A stretch of DNA of 64,000 bases. It comes from Ohtaekwangia sp. GTDB lineage: Bacteria; Bacteroidota; Bacteroidia; Cytophagales; Cyclobacteriaceae. The notes beneath the pieces are model-generated. The model made no database searches. It saw only the letters and a list, made by a program, of their open reading frames with translations, and had not been told where the DNA came from. Position numbers and translations under genes: made by a program. Of this stretch, positions 17,370 to 24,674 are shown piece by piece (the first letter of the stretch is position 1; every line of letters starts with the position of its first letter). Location: contig JAJNPV010000021.1 of NCBI GenBank assembly GCA_021155195.1, positions 248,001 to 312,000 on the forward strand, given 5' to 3'.

Positions 17370-17376
17370 ATGGCTT

Positions 17377-17672
17377 TTAATTTAATACCAACTGAATGGT
17401 GGCTTCATTAATAGTCTTAGTAAGAATAAACGTAGTAATACCTAGCTCTCTAGCACTAGCTACATCCCTGGGATTAACTGAACTGGTTATCATCAAAATC
17501 TTTACATCTTTATCCCGGAGGAAGAATCTGTTGAAAAGCTTGAATTTGCAAGTGAGATGGCCAACCCGTTCAAGGTGGTGCGGATTGGAACGGGAATATC
17601 TTTCTGATGAATAGCCTTAGTCTTTAGAAGTTTGAAAATTGAATCATCTTCAACAAGTAGGACATACTTCAT
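17377..17672 (-). pseudogene. Decayed single-domain response regulator
   Basis: The minus-strand ATG at 17672 starts a clear receiver N-terminus (MKYVLLVEDDSIFKLLKTKA, then IPVPIRTTLNG). A second frame resumes with KDVKILMITSSVNPRDVA and ELGITTFILTKTINEATI, the last strand and helix of the same fold. The segment that should carry the phospho-acceptor Asp (the LDxxMPxMNG region) is missing, apparently by a deletion between two NG-coding positions, with a frame change. The dyad operator at 17733-17747 lies 60 bp upstream, the same distance as at the intact receiver-kinase gene at 4585. The regulatory site outlived the gene. Confidence 0.85.
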
Positions 17673-17732
17673 AATTAATTCTTTCTACAATCATCAAGTG
17701 TACAGGTTTGTTTTTTAATTCACCATTTCACT

Positions 17733-17747
17733 TAGGAGTAACTCCCA
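17733..17747. promoter_or_regulatory. Operator-like dyad, site 4 (TAGGAGTAACTCCCA)
   Basis: Same GGAGTAACTCC core as sites 1-3, with one mismatch in the outer arm (TAG against CCA). It lies 60 bp upstream of the start of the decayed receiver gene. The loss of perfect symmetry fits relaxed selection. Confidence 0.55.
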
Positions 17748-17800
17748 TGCTAGCTCATATGGCGATTCTGTCAAATATTAGGTTTATGATGAGTCCATTG

Positions 17801-17876
17801 TGAGTTCTAACGAAATAAAATGATGAGTAATAGTTCCACAAAGAGCGCAGTTGTAACGATGTCCGCATTTACATGA
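17801..17876 (+). pseudogene. 5' fragment of a GDCCxxC-type gene (duplicate of 30275-30350)
   Basis: From 17801 the sequence repeats, with a few mismatches, the leader and first codons of the intact gene at 30296: the shared block starts GAGTTCTAACGAAATAAAAT and continues for about 65 bp. The frame from 17820 reads MMSNSSTKSAVVTMSAFT and then stops at 17874-17876; the intact protein starts MMSNSSTMSAGVTLLS. The Cys-rich part is absent. It is a truncated copy left by duplication or rearrangement, and shows that the 20 bp before the start codon moved with the gene. Confidence 0.8.
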
Positions 17877-18100
17877 TACAAGGTTAATGGTCGGCAGTCT
17901 AATCGTAACTAATTCCACTCTCAACATTAAATTTGCCATTTACACAGGCCTGTTTCCATTATATTATTAAATTACTATGTGTTGACAGATCAATAGCCGA
18001 AAAATATCGTATTTTGATACTGGTTTCATATACCTTTTGTTACTATTTTAAAATGGGTGGGGTGTCATCTTTCAGCGCAACTCTAATCTTATCAGTTTAA
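17877..18100. other. Intergenic AT-rich stretch
   Basis: Together with the operator and the gene fragment before it, this makes about 430 bp between the receiver pseudogene and the kinase-like gene at 18101. I see no further gene, RNA or repeat here. Confidence 0.4.
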
Positions 18101-19099
18101 ATGATGGTATTAAGTTATCAAACAAATAAGGATCAACTAACATCCTATCTTAAAGGTCAGCATCTCATTGACAAGGAAGATGAGGTGGTTCAGATGGAGA
18201 AGCCGGGGGAAGGAAACATGAACTTTGTTGCTAGAATTATCACTAAAAATACTCAGCTAATATTAAAGCAGGCTAATCCCTACGTTCAAAAGTATCCTCA
18301 TATTGCTGCCCCTACAGAGCGCCTGCTAGTCGAGGCCAGATTTTACCAAACCATTGTCCATTCAAAAGGCTTAGCATCACTTATGCCAGCGCTGTTAGGT
18401 GTGGATAAAGATAACCATATCCTTGCCTTACAAAATTTCAAGAACGCGGTTGACTACTCGTTTCTTTATCAAAAGAGCAGTTTTTTGACTGATGCAGAAT
18501 TAACTCAGGTTATCGATTTTGTCAATCAGCTGCATCAAATGCCATTGGACAAGCTAGAGGGCTATCCAGCTAATCATTCTCTCCGTCAGCTTAATCATGA
18601 ACACCTTTTCCGTTATCCCTTTCAGTTAGACAATCAACTTGATTTAAATGATATCCAGATGGGATTACAAGATATCGCTTTAAGATACATAACTGATAAG
18701 ACTCTGAGGCTAAGAATAGTGAAACTCGGTGATCTCTATCTTTCAGCAGATATATCATTACTGCATGGTGACTATTATCCTGGGAGTTGGTTAAAAACAG
18801 AGCAGGGCTTTAAGGTGATTGACCCTGAATTTAGTTTTGTGGGGAATCGTGAGTTTGAAATAGGTGTGTTAATTGCCCATTTGAAAATGATGGAGGCGCC
18901 TACTCAACATCTTACAAAGCTATCAAGAGAATATATGGCCGACCGTGGTTTTAACTGGGACCTCTGCCACCAGTTCACTGGCGTTGAAATTATTCGAAGA
19001 ATTATTGGGCTGGCTCAGCTGCCATTGCACCTTACCCTGCAAGAAAAAGAAGTCTTGCTTAAGCAAGCATACCGTTGCATAATGAAAAAAACGCTATGA
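18101..19099 (+). CDS. Phosphotransferase of the APH/methylthioribose-kinase fold
   Basis: A 332-aa soluble kinase-like protein. The N-lobe carries EGNMNFVARI and the ATP-binding lysine in LILKQA. It is followed by PTERLLVEARFYQ. The catalytic loop is LLHGDYYPGSWL (HGD with the expected downstream residues) and the metal-binding Asp is in VIDPEFSFVGNREFEIG. The VIDPEF...FEIG motif is most like methylthioribose kinase and choline/aminoglycoside kinases, but no mtn gene accompanies it, so the substrate is open. Its stop overlaps the start of the ADP-ribosylglycohydrolase gene (ATGA), so the pair is co-translated. A sugar- or nucleotide-sugar kinase acting with the hydrolase is a reasonable guess. 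Confidence 0.75.
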   Translation: MMVLSYQTNKDQLTSYLKGQHLIDKEDEVVQMEKPGEGNMNFVARIITKNTQLILKQANPYVQKYPHIAAPTERLLVEARFYQTIVHSKGLASLMPALLGVDKDNHILALQNFKNAVDYSFLYQKSSFLTDAELTQVIDFVNQLHQMPLDKLEGYPANHSLRQLNHEHLFRYPFQLDNQLDLNDIQMGLQDIALRYITDKTLRLRIVKLGDLYLSADISLLHGDYYPGSWLKTEQGFKVIDPEFSFVGNREFEIGVLIAHLKMMEAPTQHLTKLSREYMADRGFNWDLCHQFTGVEIIRRIIGLAQLPLHLTLQEKEVLLKQAYRCIMKKTL

Positions 19100-20378
19100 A
19101 GTATTTTTTTTTCTTGTTCCTTGTATCATTCCTTGCCTGTCAGCAACGCGCTCCCGATAAGATTTTTCCTTCGCCAACGGTGCCAAACTCGCTGAAAGGT
19201 GAAAGCACTATTTCGTTGTCAAGAGAGGAGTATTATGATAAAGTGCTTGGCATGTTGGTAGGGTCTGCTCTCGGTGATGCCATGGGTGCACCTACAGAAA
19301 TGTGGGACCGTAAGTCGATAGCGATTCAGAAAGGATATGTGGATAATTTAGATGAAGTAATCCGTGAACGGTCGCCTGAAGGTCCTTGGGAAACCAATAT
19401 GCCAGCGGGAAGCACAACAGATGACACACGATGGAAGTATTTGGGCATCCAGTACTTGATCACTCAACGACAGGATTCTCTGAACCCGCAAGAATTTGCA
19501 AAACATATTATCGATGTATACCAAAGTCAGATTTCAGAAGTGGGAAAATCGAGCGAATATGAAAAGATAAATCGTGCGTTTGCGCAAGCCACCTGGCTAA
19601 TAGAATGGGTGAAGGTCGCAAAGCCATTCTTGAATAACAATTTGATCGAGTACAATGAAAAGTTAAGCAGATTTATGGGGGTGAAATGAGTTGCGCAGGC
19701 CTACTTTATACCCCGGTGGTTGGGGCGTACTTTCCAGGCAACCCAGTAATGAGCTATCATCAAGCTTATGGCCTTACTTTGTTTGATATCGGTTACGCAA
19801 GGGATATTTCAGCACTAACCGCTGCATATGTTTCAAAAGCCATGGAACGCAATGTAGAATACAATGATATTCTTTTGTTGGCGAGAGATTTAGGTCCAAA
19901 AGGATATTTCAACAGCCGACTGATTGGCCGGATGGCCTTCAAAGCATATGAAAATGCACGCTACATTTCGTCTGAAGCATACTCGTTAACGGAGAACGAC
20001 ATTCCTGCGACCTTACACTTGCCAAAAAATTTCAAGCATGATGCGCTCTATTACATTCAATTGATGAAAGCGTATGAGCTTCTTGAAAACTACCTACAAG
20101 ACATTCCTTTTCATGCCATGGAAATTCACCAAATTAATTTAATAGCATTGGAATTTTCAAAAGGTGACTTCAACAAGACACTTGAATTTGTTACCAATTT
20201 TGGGCGAGACAATGATACCGTGGGGGCTGTTACAGGGGCTATTCTTGGGGCGTACTGGGGCTTCAAAAAACTTCCGAAAGACATGGTCAACACAGCCTTG
20301 GACGTCAGCAAAAAAACAATGGGATTAGATTTGGAAAAACTAGCGCAGCAACTAGTTGACCATAGAATTGATGATTAG
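19096..20378 (+). pseudogene. ADP-ribosylglycohydrolase-family lipoprotein, split by a -1 frameshift
   Basis: From the ATG at 19096 the protein starts with a lipoprotein signal (MKYFFFLFLVSFLAC). It shows the ARH/DraG motifs VGSALGDAMGAPTEMW and STTDDT (first metal-binding site), then stops at 19689. The frame 19686-20378 continues without a gap and includes the second metal-binding motif GRDNDTVGAVTGAILGAYWG. Adding one T to the TTT run at 19672-19674 restores RFYGGEMSCAGLLY, a normal ARH segment. The family removes ADP-ribose from proteins or hydrolyses related compounds; a lipid-anchored form acts outside the cytoplasm. All catalytic residues survive, so a sequencing error is plausible. 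Confidence 0.85.
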
Positions 20379-20660
20379 TTCTTTTTGGCAAATGCGTTAC
20401 GTTGACTCAATGTTAATTGCATTATGCTCCAGTAAAGTCAGTCGTTTTTATTTTTCCACAAGCTTGATGAATATCCATTATGAAAAGGAGAAACTTTCCA
20501 TTTATTGGTAAAACATGAAGAAACCTGCGCGGTTACATTCACGCTATCATTTTGCTATTTTTGTGACAGATAATATAAGTCTAAGACTCTTTACGGTCTA
20601 AGATAAATACAGAACGAATGAGCAATTTTTTTTATTCGATGAAATTCAAAACATGTCGGC
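20379..20660. other. Intergenic region before the second small paralogue
   Basis: About 280 bp, AT-rich, without a recognised gene. Its sequence does not resemble the upstream region of the paralogue at 1013, so the duplication does not obviously include the promoter. Confidence 0.35.
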
Positions 20661-20951
20661 ATGATCGAGCTCTCCATGGTTTCCAAACTTATTGGAAAAT
20701 TACAAAGTCTGATTGTCCTTCTCAATAAGCATCATGACTTAGTTATCCATCAACGGATTAGCCAATCCTATTACATGCAGAAATGCGCTGAACTTCAGTT
20801 TATGCATGATCAACTTAAAAGTTCACATGCTAAAAAACAATCTTTTGAAGTTATGCTTGAAGCAAGGTATCGTGAGGTTGCGCTCAGATGGAAACAAGAT
20901 ATACGGTGGCTAAAAAAACAACTTGATTTAAAAAAGAATCCTATGCTTTAA
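20661..20951 (+). CDS. Small helical protein of unknown function (copy B of a paralogous pair)
   Basis: A 96-aa all-helical protein related along its whole length to the one at 1013-1306: KLIGKLQSLIVLLNKHHDL against KLIERMQHLVTYLDCRNDL, the shared IHQ...QSYYMQK box, and WKQDIRWL against WYKDARWL. The frame is open and the conserved core is kept, so this copy seems functional although its convergent neighbour has decayed. The C-terminus is Lys-rich. Its stop codon overlaps the remnant stop of the RteC-like pseudogene on the other strand. Confidence 0.65.
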   Translation: MIELSMVSKLIGKLQSLIVLLNKHHDLVIHQRISQSYYMQKCAELQFMHDQLKSSHAKKQSFEVMLEARYREVALRWKQDIRWLKKQLDLKKNPML

Positions 20952-21090
20952 GACTGACCAAAGTAATCGATCATTGAGGTGAGCATTCCGCAGACAGACC
21001 TCCTTTGTTCCCGTTTCGACATTGTAAAATTTAGCCCGTAGGCTTGTTGAGACTTGAAGGTTCGGTTGATCTCATGCTGGTAGGTCGAGG
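20948..21090 (-). pseudogene. Remnant of an RteC-like C-terminus
   Basis: On the minus strand one frame reads SLRAKFYNVETGTK, matching SFRSKFYSVETGTK of the intact RteC-like gene at 1329-2540. After one extra base a second frame reads SVCGMLTSMIDYFGQS and stops, matching SVRSMLVSMIQHIDRA and its stop. Further upstream similarity fades into non-coding sequence by about 21100. The position relative to the small paralogue is the same as in the intact pair, so a whole gene pair was once duplicated and this member has been lost. Confidence 0.8.
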
Positions 21091-21363
21091 CAACTTATAA
21101 TTGGGAAAAATTGAGGTAACTCCACTCGCAGAAGAATAATATCAAAATCAAATTTCATAAAGGAAATAATCAGACACTAGCCTTAAGAGTCATTTATGCT
21201 TTTACTATTAGTCACTATTCCCTGAACAGTGATCGCAAAATGTATGAACAATATAGAAAGTTTTCTACATGAAAATTTTTTGATTGTTCCCTTACGGGGT
21301 TAGTAACTTAAAATCAGTCAGGTGTAACTTTTGCATATTCATTTGGTAACATAAATTATAGAC
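21091..21363. other. Intergenic region upstream of the copper cluster
   Basis: With the remnant before it this forms about 410 bp without an intact gene. It must hold the promoter of the multicopper oxidase gene. I see no obvious metal-regulator dyad. Confidence 0.35.
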
Positions 21364-23205
21364 ATGAAATCAATACATATTTTAGTAGTAAGTGTCCTTT
21401 TACTGATGCTTCCACTAGCTACCTATTCGCAAGTTGATACCATAACGTATCATCTTTTTATTAAAGAAGAAATGGTGAACCATGCGGGAAAGCAGGTAAG
21501 GGGAATGACCATCAATGGTAGCATTCCGGGACCTGAACTTCGTTTTGTGGAAGGCGGGTATGCTGTCATTTATGTGAAGAATGAAATGAGTGTGGAGACC
21601 TCTGTACACTGGCATGGTATTTTACTCCCTAATTATTTTGATGGTGTCCCCTATTTAACAACACCTCCCATCAAACCGGGAACAACCTTTAAATATGAAT
21701 TTCCATTGAAGCAATCCGGAACTTATTGGTATCATTCGCATACCATGCTTCAGGAACAAAGCGGTGTCTTTGGTGCCTTGATTATTGAGCCAAGAGAACC
21801 CAATCCTAAATTAAAGTATGACAATGAATTGGTGCTGATGCTTTCGGACTGGACCAATCAAAAGCCAATGAATGTACTACGGAATTTAAAACGTGGCAAT
21901 GAATGGTACAATATTAAAAAAGGTACAACCACTCCACTGAACCGGGTCATTGCACGAGGTGCTTTTGGTGCGCAGCTTAATTTTTGGAAACAACGCATGG
22001 AAGGTATGGACATCGCGGACATATATTATCCGGCATTCCTTAGCAACGGACGACAAACACAAGAGTACCCACAATTTAAACCCGGTGATAAAGTGCGATT
22101 GAGAATTATTAATGGTTCTGCTTCCTCTCAATTCTGGTTGACTTTCGGGGGTGAAGACCCGTTGCTGGTTTCTTCTGATGGTCTCGATGTTGTACCGGTA
22201 AAACACAATAAGACCTTTATTGCCATTGCAGAAACCTATGATTTTATTGTCACCATACCAAAGGATGGTAAAATTGAACTTCGCGCCATGGCACAGGATG
22301 GTTCAGGTATTACTGCTGTATTGCTGGGACAAGGTGAGGTACTGAAAGCACCCATTGTACCCAAACCTGATCAGATCGGAATGATGAAGCAAATGGCGAA
22401 AATGAAAATGCGCATGGGTGCTCCTGCACTTAAGTTTAAGCCGAAGGATGAAGATGCCCACAAAATGAAAGCAAACTGGGGAATGAAAATGGATGACCAC
22501 AGCGCGATGCAAGAAATGGATCATGCCAAGATGGGTCGCGAGAAAATGGAAGATGCAGCGGCAGTGAAGATGAACATGGAGAAAGACTCATCACAGATGG
22601 ATATAAAGGCGATGGATCATAACATACACAACATGGAAGCGGATCAGAAAATGGAAGAGATGAACATGAATGCCGATTCGGATCAACCAATGAGCGACAT
22701 GCAAGGGATGAACATGTTTGCAGAATATAATTACGACTACCTGAGGTCACCAGCACGCACAACCTATGCAGACGATATTCCTGTAAAGGAAATTCTGTTG
22801 AACCTCACCGGTAATATGCAACGCTACATCTGGAGTATGAATGGTGTAGCGCTTTCAGAAACGGACAATATTAAAATCAAACACAATGAAGTCACGCGCA
22901 TTACTTTAAATAACTTGACGATGATGCATCACCCCATGCATTTACACGGTCATTTTTTTAGGGTGATTAATAAAAACGGTGACTACTCCCCGCTAAAACA
23001 TACCGTGAATGTGCCACCCATGCAGCAAGTAACAATTGAATTTTATGGTGATGAGTATGGAGATTGGTTCTTTCATTGCCATGTTCTCTATCACATGATG
23101 GGTGGAATGGCCCGTGTATTCAGTTATGGAACCCCACGTGATGCTCGATTGGAGGGATCACCGGTCTCAAAATTAATCCATGAAACGAATCAATACTACG
23201 CATGA
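21364..23205 (+). CDS. Multicopper oxidase (CopA-like), lacking its C-terminal barrel through an in-frame TGA
   Basis: A 613-aa exported oxidase with signal peptide (ILVVSVLLLMLPLATYSQ). All four copper clusters are visible: VHWHG (82-84), WYHSHTMLQEQSG (124-126), HHPMHLHGHFF and FFHCHVLYHMMGGM. A Met/His-rich insert at about 335-460 (repeats such as MKMRMGAP, MDHAKMGREKM, MEEMNMNADSD) is typical of cuprous oxidases of copper resistance. The frame stops at TGA (23203-23205) after ETNQYYA, and the same frame continues as GMADIASHM into a beta-barrel-like domain. In related Bacteroidota proteins of about 780 aa I recall a Trp there, so TGA probably replaces TGG. Confidence 0.9.
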   Translation: MKSIHILVVSVLLLMLPLATYSQVDTITYHLFIKEEMVNHAGKQVRGMTINGSIPGPELRFVEGGYAVIYVKNEMSVETSVHWHGILLPNYFDGVPYLTTPPIKPGTTFKYEFPLKQSGTYWYHSHTMLQEQSGVFGALIIEPREPNPKLKYDNELVLMLSDWTNQKPMNVLRNLKRGNEWYNIKKGTTTPLNRVIARGAFGAQLNFWKQRMEGMDIADIYYPAFLSNGRQTQEYPQFKPGDKVRLRIINGSASSQFWLTFGGEDPLLVSSDGLDVVPVKHNKTFIAIAETYDFIVTIPKDGKIELRAMAQDGSGITAVLLGQGEVLKAPIVPKPDQIGMMKQMAKMKMRMGAPALKFKPKDEDAHKMKANWGMKMDDHSAMQEMDHAKMGREKMEDAAAVKMNMEKDSSQMDIKAMDHNIHNMEADQKMEEMNMNADSDQPMSDMQGMNMFAEYNYDYLRSPARTTYADDIPVKEILLNLTGNMQRYIWSMNGVALSETDNIKIKHNEVTRITLNNLTMMHHPMHLHGHFFRVINKNGDYSPLKHTVNVPPMQQVTIEFYGDEYGDWFFHCHVLYHMMGGMARVFSYGTPRDARLEGSPVSKLIHETNQYYA

Positions 23206-23733
23206 GGCATGGCAGACATTGCTTCCCACATGACAACCATCAATCTGGTAACATCCAATATTCGCAATCAATTCAATGTCAGTGTGGAATATGGTTGGAA
23301 TAAAAATATGGAGGCTGAGGTTTCATATGAGCGATACCTCTATGATTACTTTCGCGTGTTTGCGGGAGTCAATACAGAGAATGAAGTGAAAGATGGAGTA
23401 AACAATTATACGACTACCGCTGTTGCCGGTATACGATTCTTTACGCCCTATCGGTTCAATCTCGATGTACGGGTAGACAATCAACTTCGATCCGAAATCA
23501 GGCTCAGCAGATCCATTATGATTTTTCCCCGAACTATTCTTTTTGGAACCTATGAATACAGGGCTGATTTTGGAATCGTAAATGATCTAAGTGCAGAAGG
23601 CAACAATCCCAATTACAAAGGTGAGGTAACGTGGTCAGCCGGATTGGAATACTTTCTTTCCCGAAATATTTCTTTAATGGGAAGTTATGACAATCGGTTT
23701 GGTGGTGGCGGTGGGGTGTCGTTGAGATTTTGA
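23206..23733 (+). pseudogene. C-terminal outer-membrane-like domain of the multicopper oxidase, separated by the in-frame stop
   Basis: Same reading frame as the oxidase, immediately after its TGA. It codes for about 175 residues of alternating beta-strands (FNVSVEYGWNKNMEAEVSYE, YLYDYFRVFAGVN, TTAVAGIRFFTPYRFNLDV, TILFGTYEYRADFG, SAGLEYFLSRNISLMGSYD) and ends in a terminal aromatic (GVSLRF), like an outer-membrane barrel piece. The ATG at 23209 has no upstream signal peptide and is probably an internal Met, so the piece cannot reach the membrane alone. The well-kept strands imply recent loss, read-through or a sequence error. It resembles CopB-like domains only in general character. Confidence 0.7.
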
Positions 23734-23780
23734 CAGGTAGTCACAAAAAAATATGTCTATTAACCTTTAAACTAAGCACA

Positions 23781-24272
23781 ATGAATACACAAGAGGAGAA
23801 TAAAAAAATGATGAGTAAAAACAGCTATACAAAATTTGTACTAATGTTAACGGCATCTTTTGTGGCTATGTATATGACCATGTACCTTAACTCATATACT
23901 ATTGATCATGTCTATTTTAGCCTAACCCGTTTCTATATGAGCTGCCTGGGTATTTCGGCTATGGCGATCATCATGTTTGTCGCAATGCGCAAGATGTATC
24001 AAAACAAAAAGAAAAACATAGCCATCATTGTTGGCAGTATTATCCTATTCAGCAGTGCATTGGGATTGGTTCGGGCACAGAGTCCAATCATTGGCGATAT
24101 CCTTTGGATGAAGGCCATGATACCCCATCACTCGATTGCCATCTTGACAAGTGAACGTGCAGCCATTAATGATCCGGAGGTACGGAAATTGGCAGACGAA
24201 ATTATTGAAGCTCAGAAAAGGGAAATTAAAGAGATGAAGGAGATGATTAATCGTCTTCAACAGGAGAAGTAA
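23781..24272 (+). CDS. DUF305 membrane protein of the copper cluster
   Basis: A 163-aa protein from the ATG at 23781 (an upstream TTG-type start would add 17 residues overlapping the preceding frame). Three hydrophobic segments (FVLMLTASFVAMYMTMYL, LGISAMAIIMFVAMRKM, IAIIVGSIILFSSALGLV) precede a DUF305 helix pair: MKAMIPHHSIAILTSERA with the conserved MIPHH, then LADEIIEAQKREIKEMKEMI. DUF305 proteins form ferritin-like helices and are common in copper and heavy-metal clusters; the Met/His content suggests metal handling. The function is not settled. Confidence 0.8.
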   Translation: MNTQEENKKMMSKNSYTKFVLMLTASFVAMYMTMYLNSYTIDHVYFSLTRFYMSCLGISAMAIIMFVAMRKMYQNKKKNIAIIVGSIILFSSALGLVRAQSPIIGDILWMKAMIPHHSIAILTSERAAINDPEVRKLADEIIEAQKREIKEMKEMINRLQQEK

Positions 24273-24396
24273 AGGCATAGCTCTTTTTACACTGAAAAAA
24301 AGGGAATTACTTCATTATTGGGATTGTCAATAATCGGGTACTTACATCAAAAAACTTTAACTTTAAATACTTCTTATAAACGCTAACCTTTCTTGT

Positions 24397-24637
24397 ATGA
24401 AAAAATCAATGGTAACAACAACCATTCTAATGGTGGGCCTCTTGGCGAGTTCAACGGTGTTCACACGTTGTAGTAATACAAAATCAGAACAACAGGAGGA
24501 AGTTAAAGACCATGCGCATGAGGAAGATGATGCATCGGATGAATTGGTGTACAGGCAAAGATGGCGATGCCTGTTCCAAGTGTGGAATGAAACTGGAACT
24601 TGTGGATACTGCTGATAGCACGGATGTGCATGAATAG
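24397..24637 (+). pseudogene. Small heavy-metal-binding lipoprotein with an internal deletion
   Basis: The first frame starts MKKSMVTTTILMVGLLASS, a signal peptide ending near TRCS, then an acidic linker (HAHEEDDASDELVY). A second frame supplies GKDGDACSKCGMKLELVDT and a stop at 24635-24637. Such proteins normally have a CPMHPEI box between Y and GK, like the modules of the ATPase encoded next. That box is missing, and the frame changes at the join, so a short deletion that is not a multiple of three is likely. It was probably a periplasmic metal-binding helper of the ATPase. Confidence 0.65.
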
Positions 24638-24674
24638 AGGCAAGTAGTACAAACAGCGTAAACCAATCACACCC

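Noticed and set aside
21108..21124. GAGGTAACTCC, similar to the dyad core
   Set aside because: The half-sites are shifted (GAG-GTAA-CTC) and no outer symmetry exists; not counted as a fifth operator.
22436..22762. Cys/Ser/Pro-rich minus-strand frame of 108 codons
   Set aside because: It is the complement of the Met-rich insert of the multicopper oxidase; repeat composition explains it.
23203..23205. Recoding of TGA as selenocysteine or tryptophan
   Set aside because: TGA ends many genes in this window, no selenocysteine hairpin was recognised, and the expected residue is Trp, not Cys.
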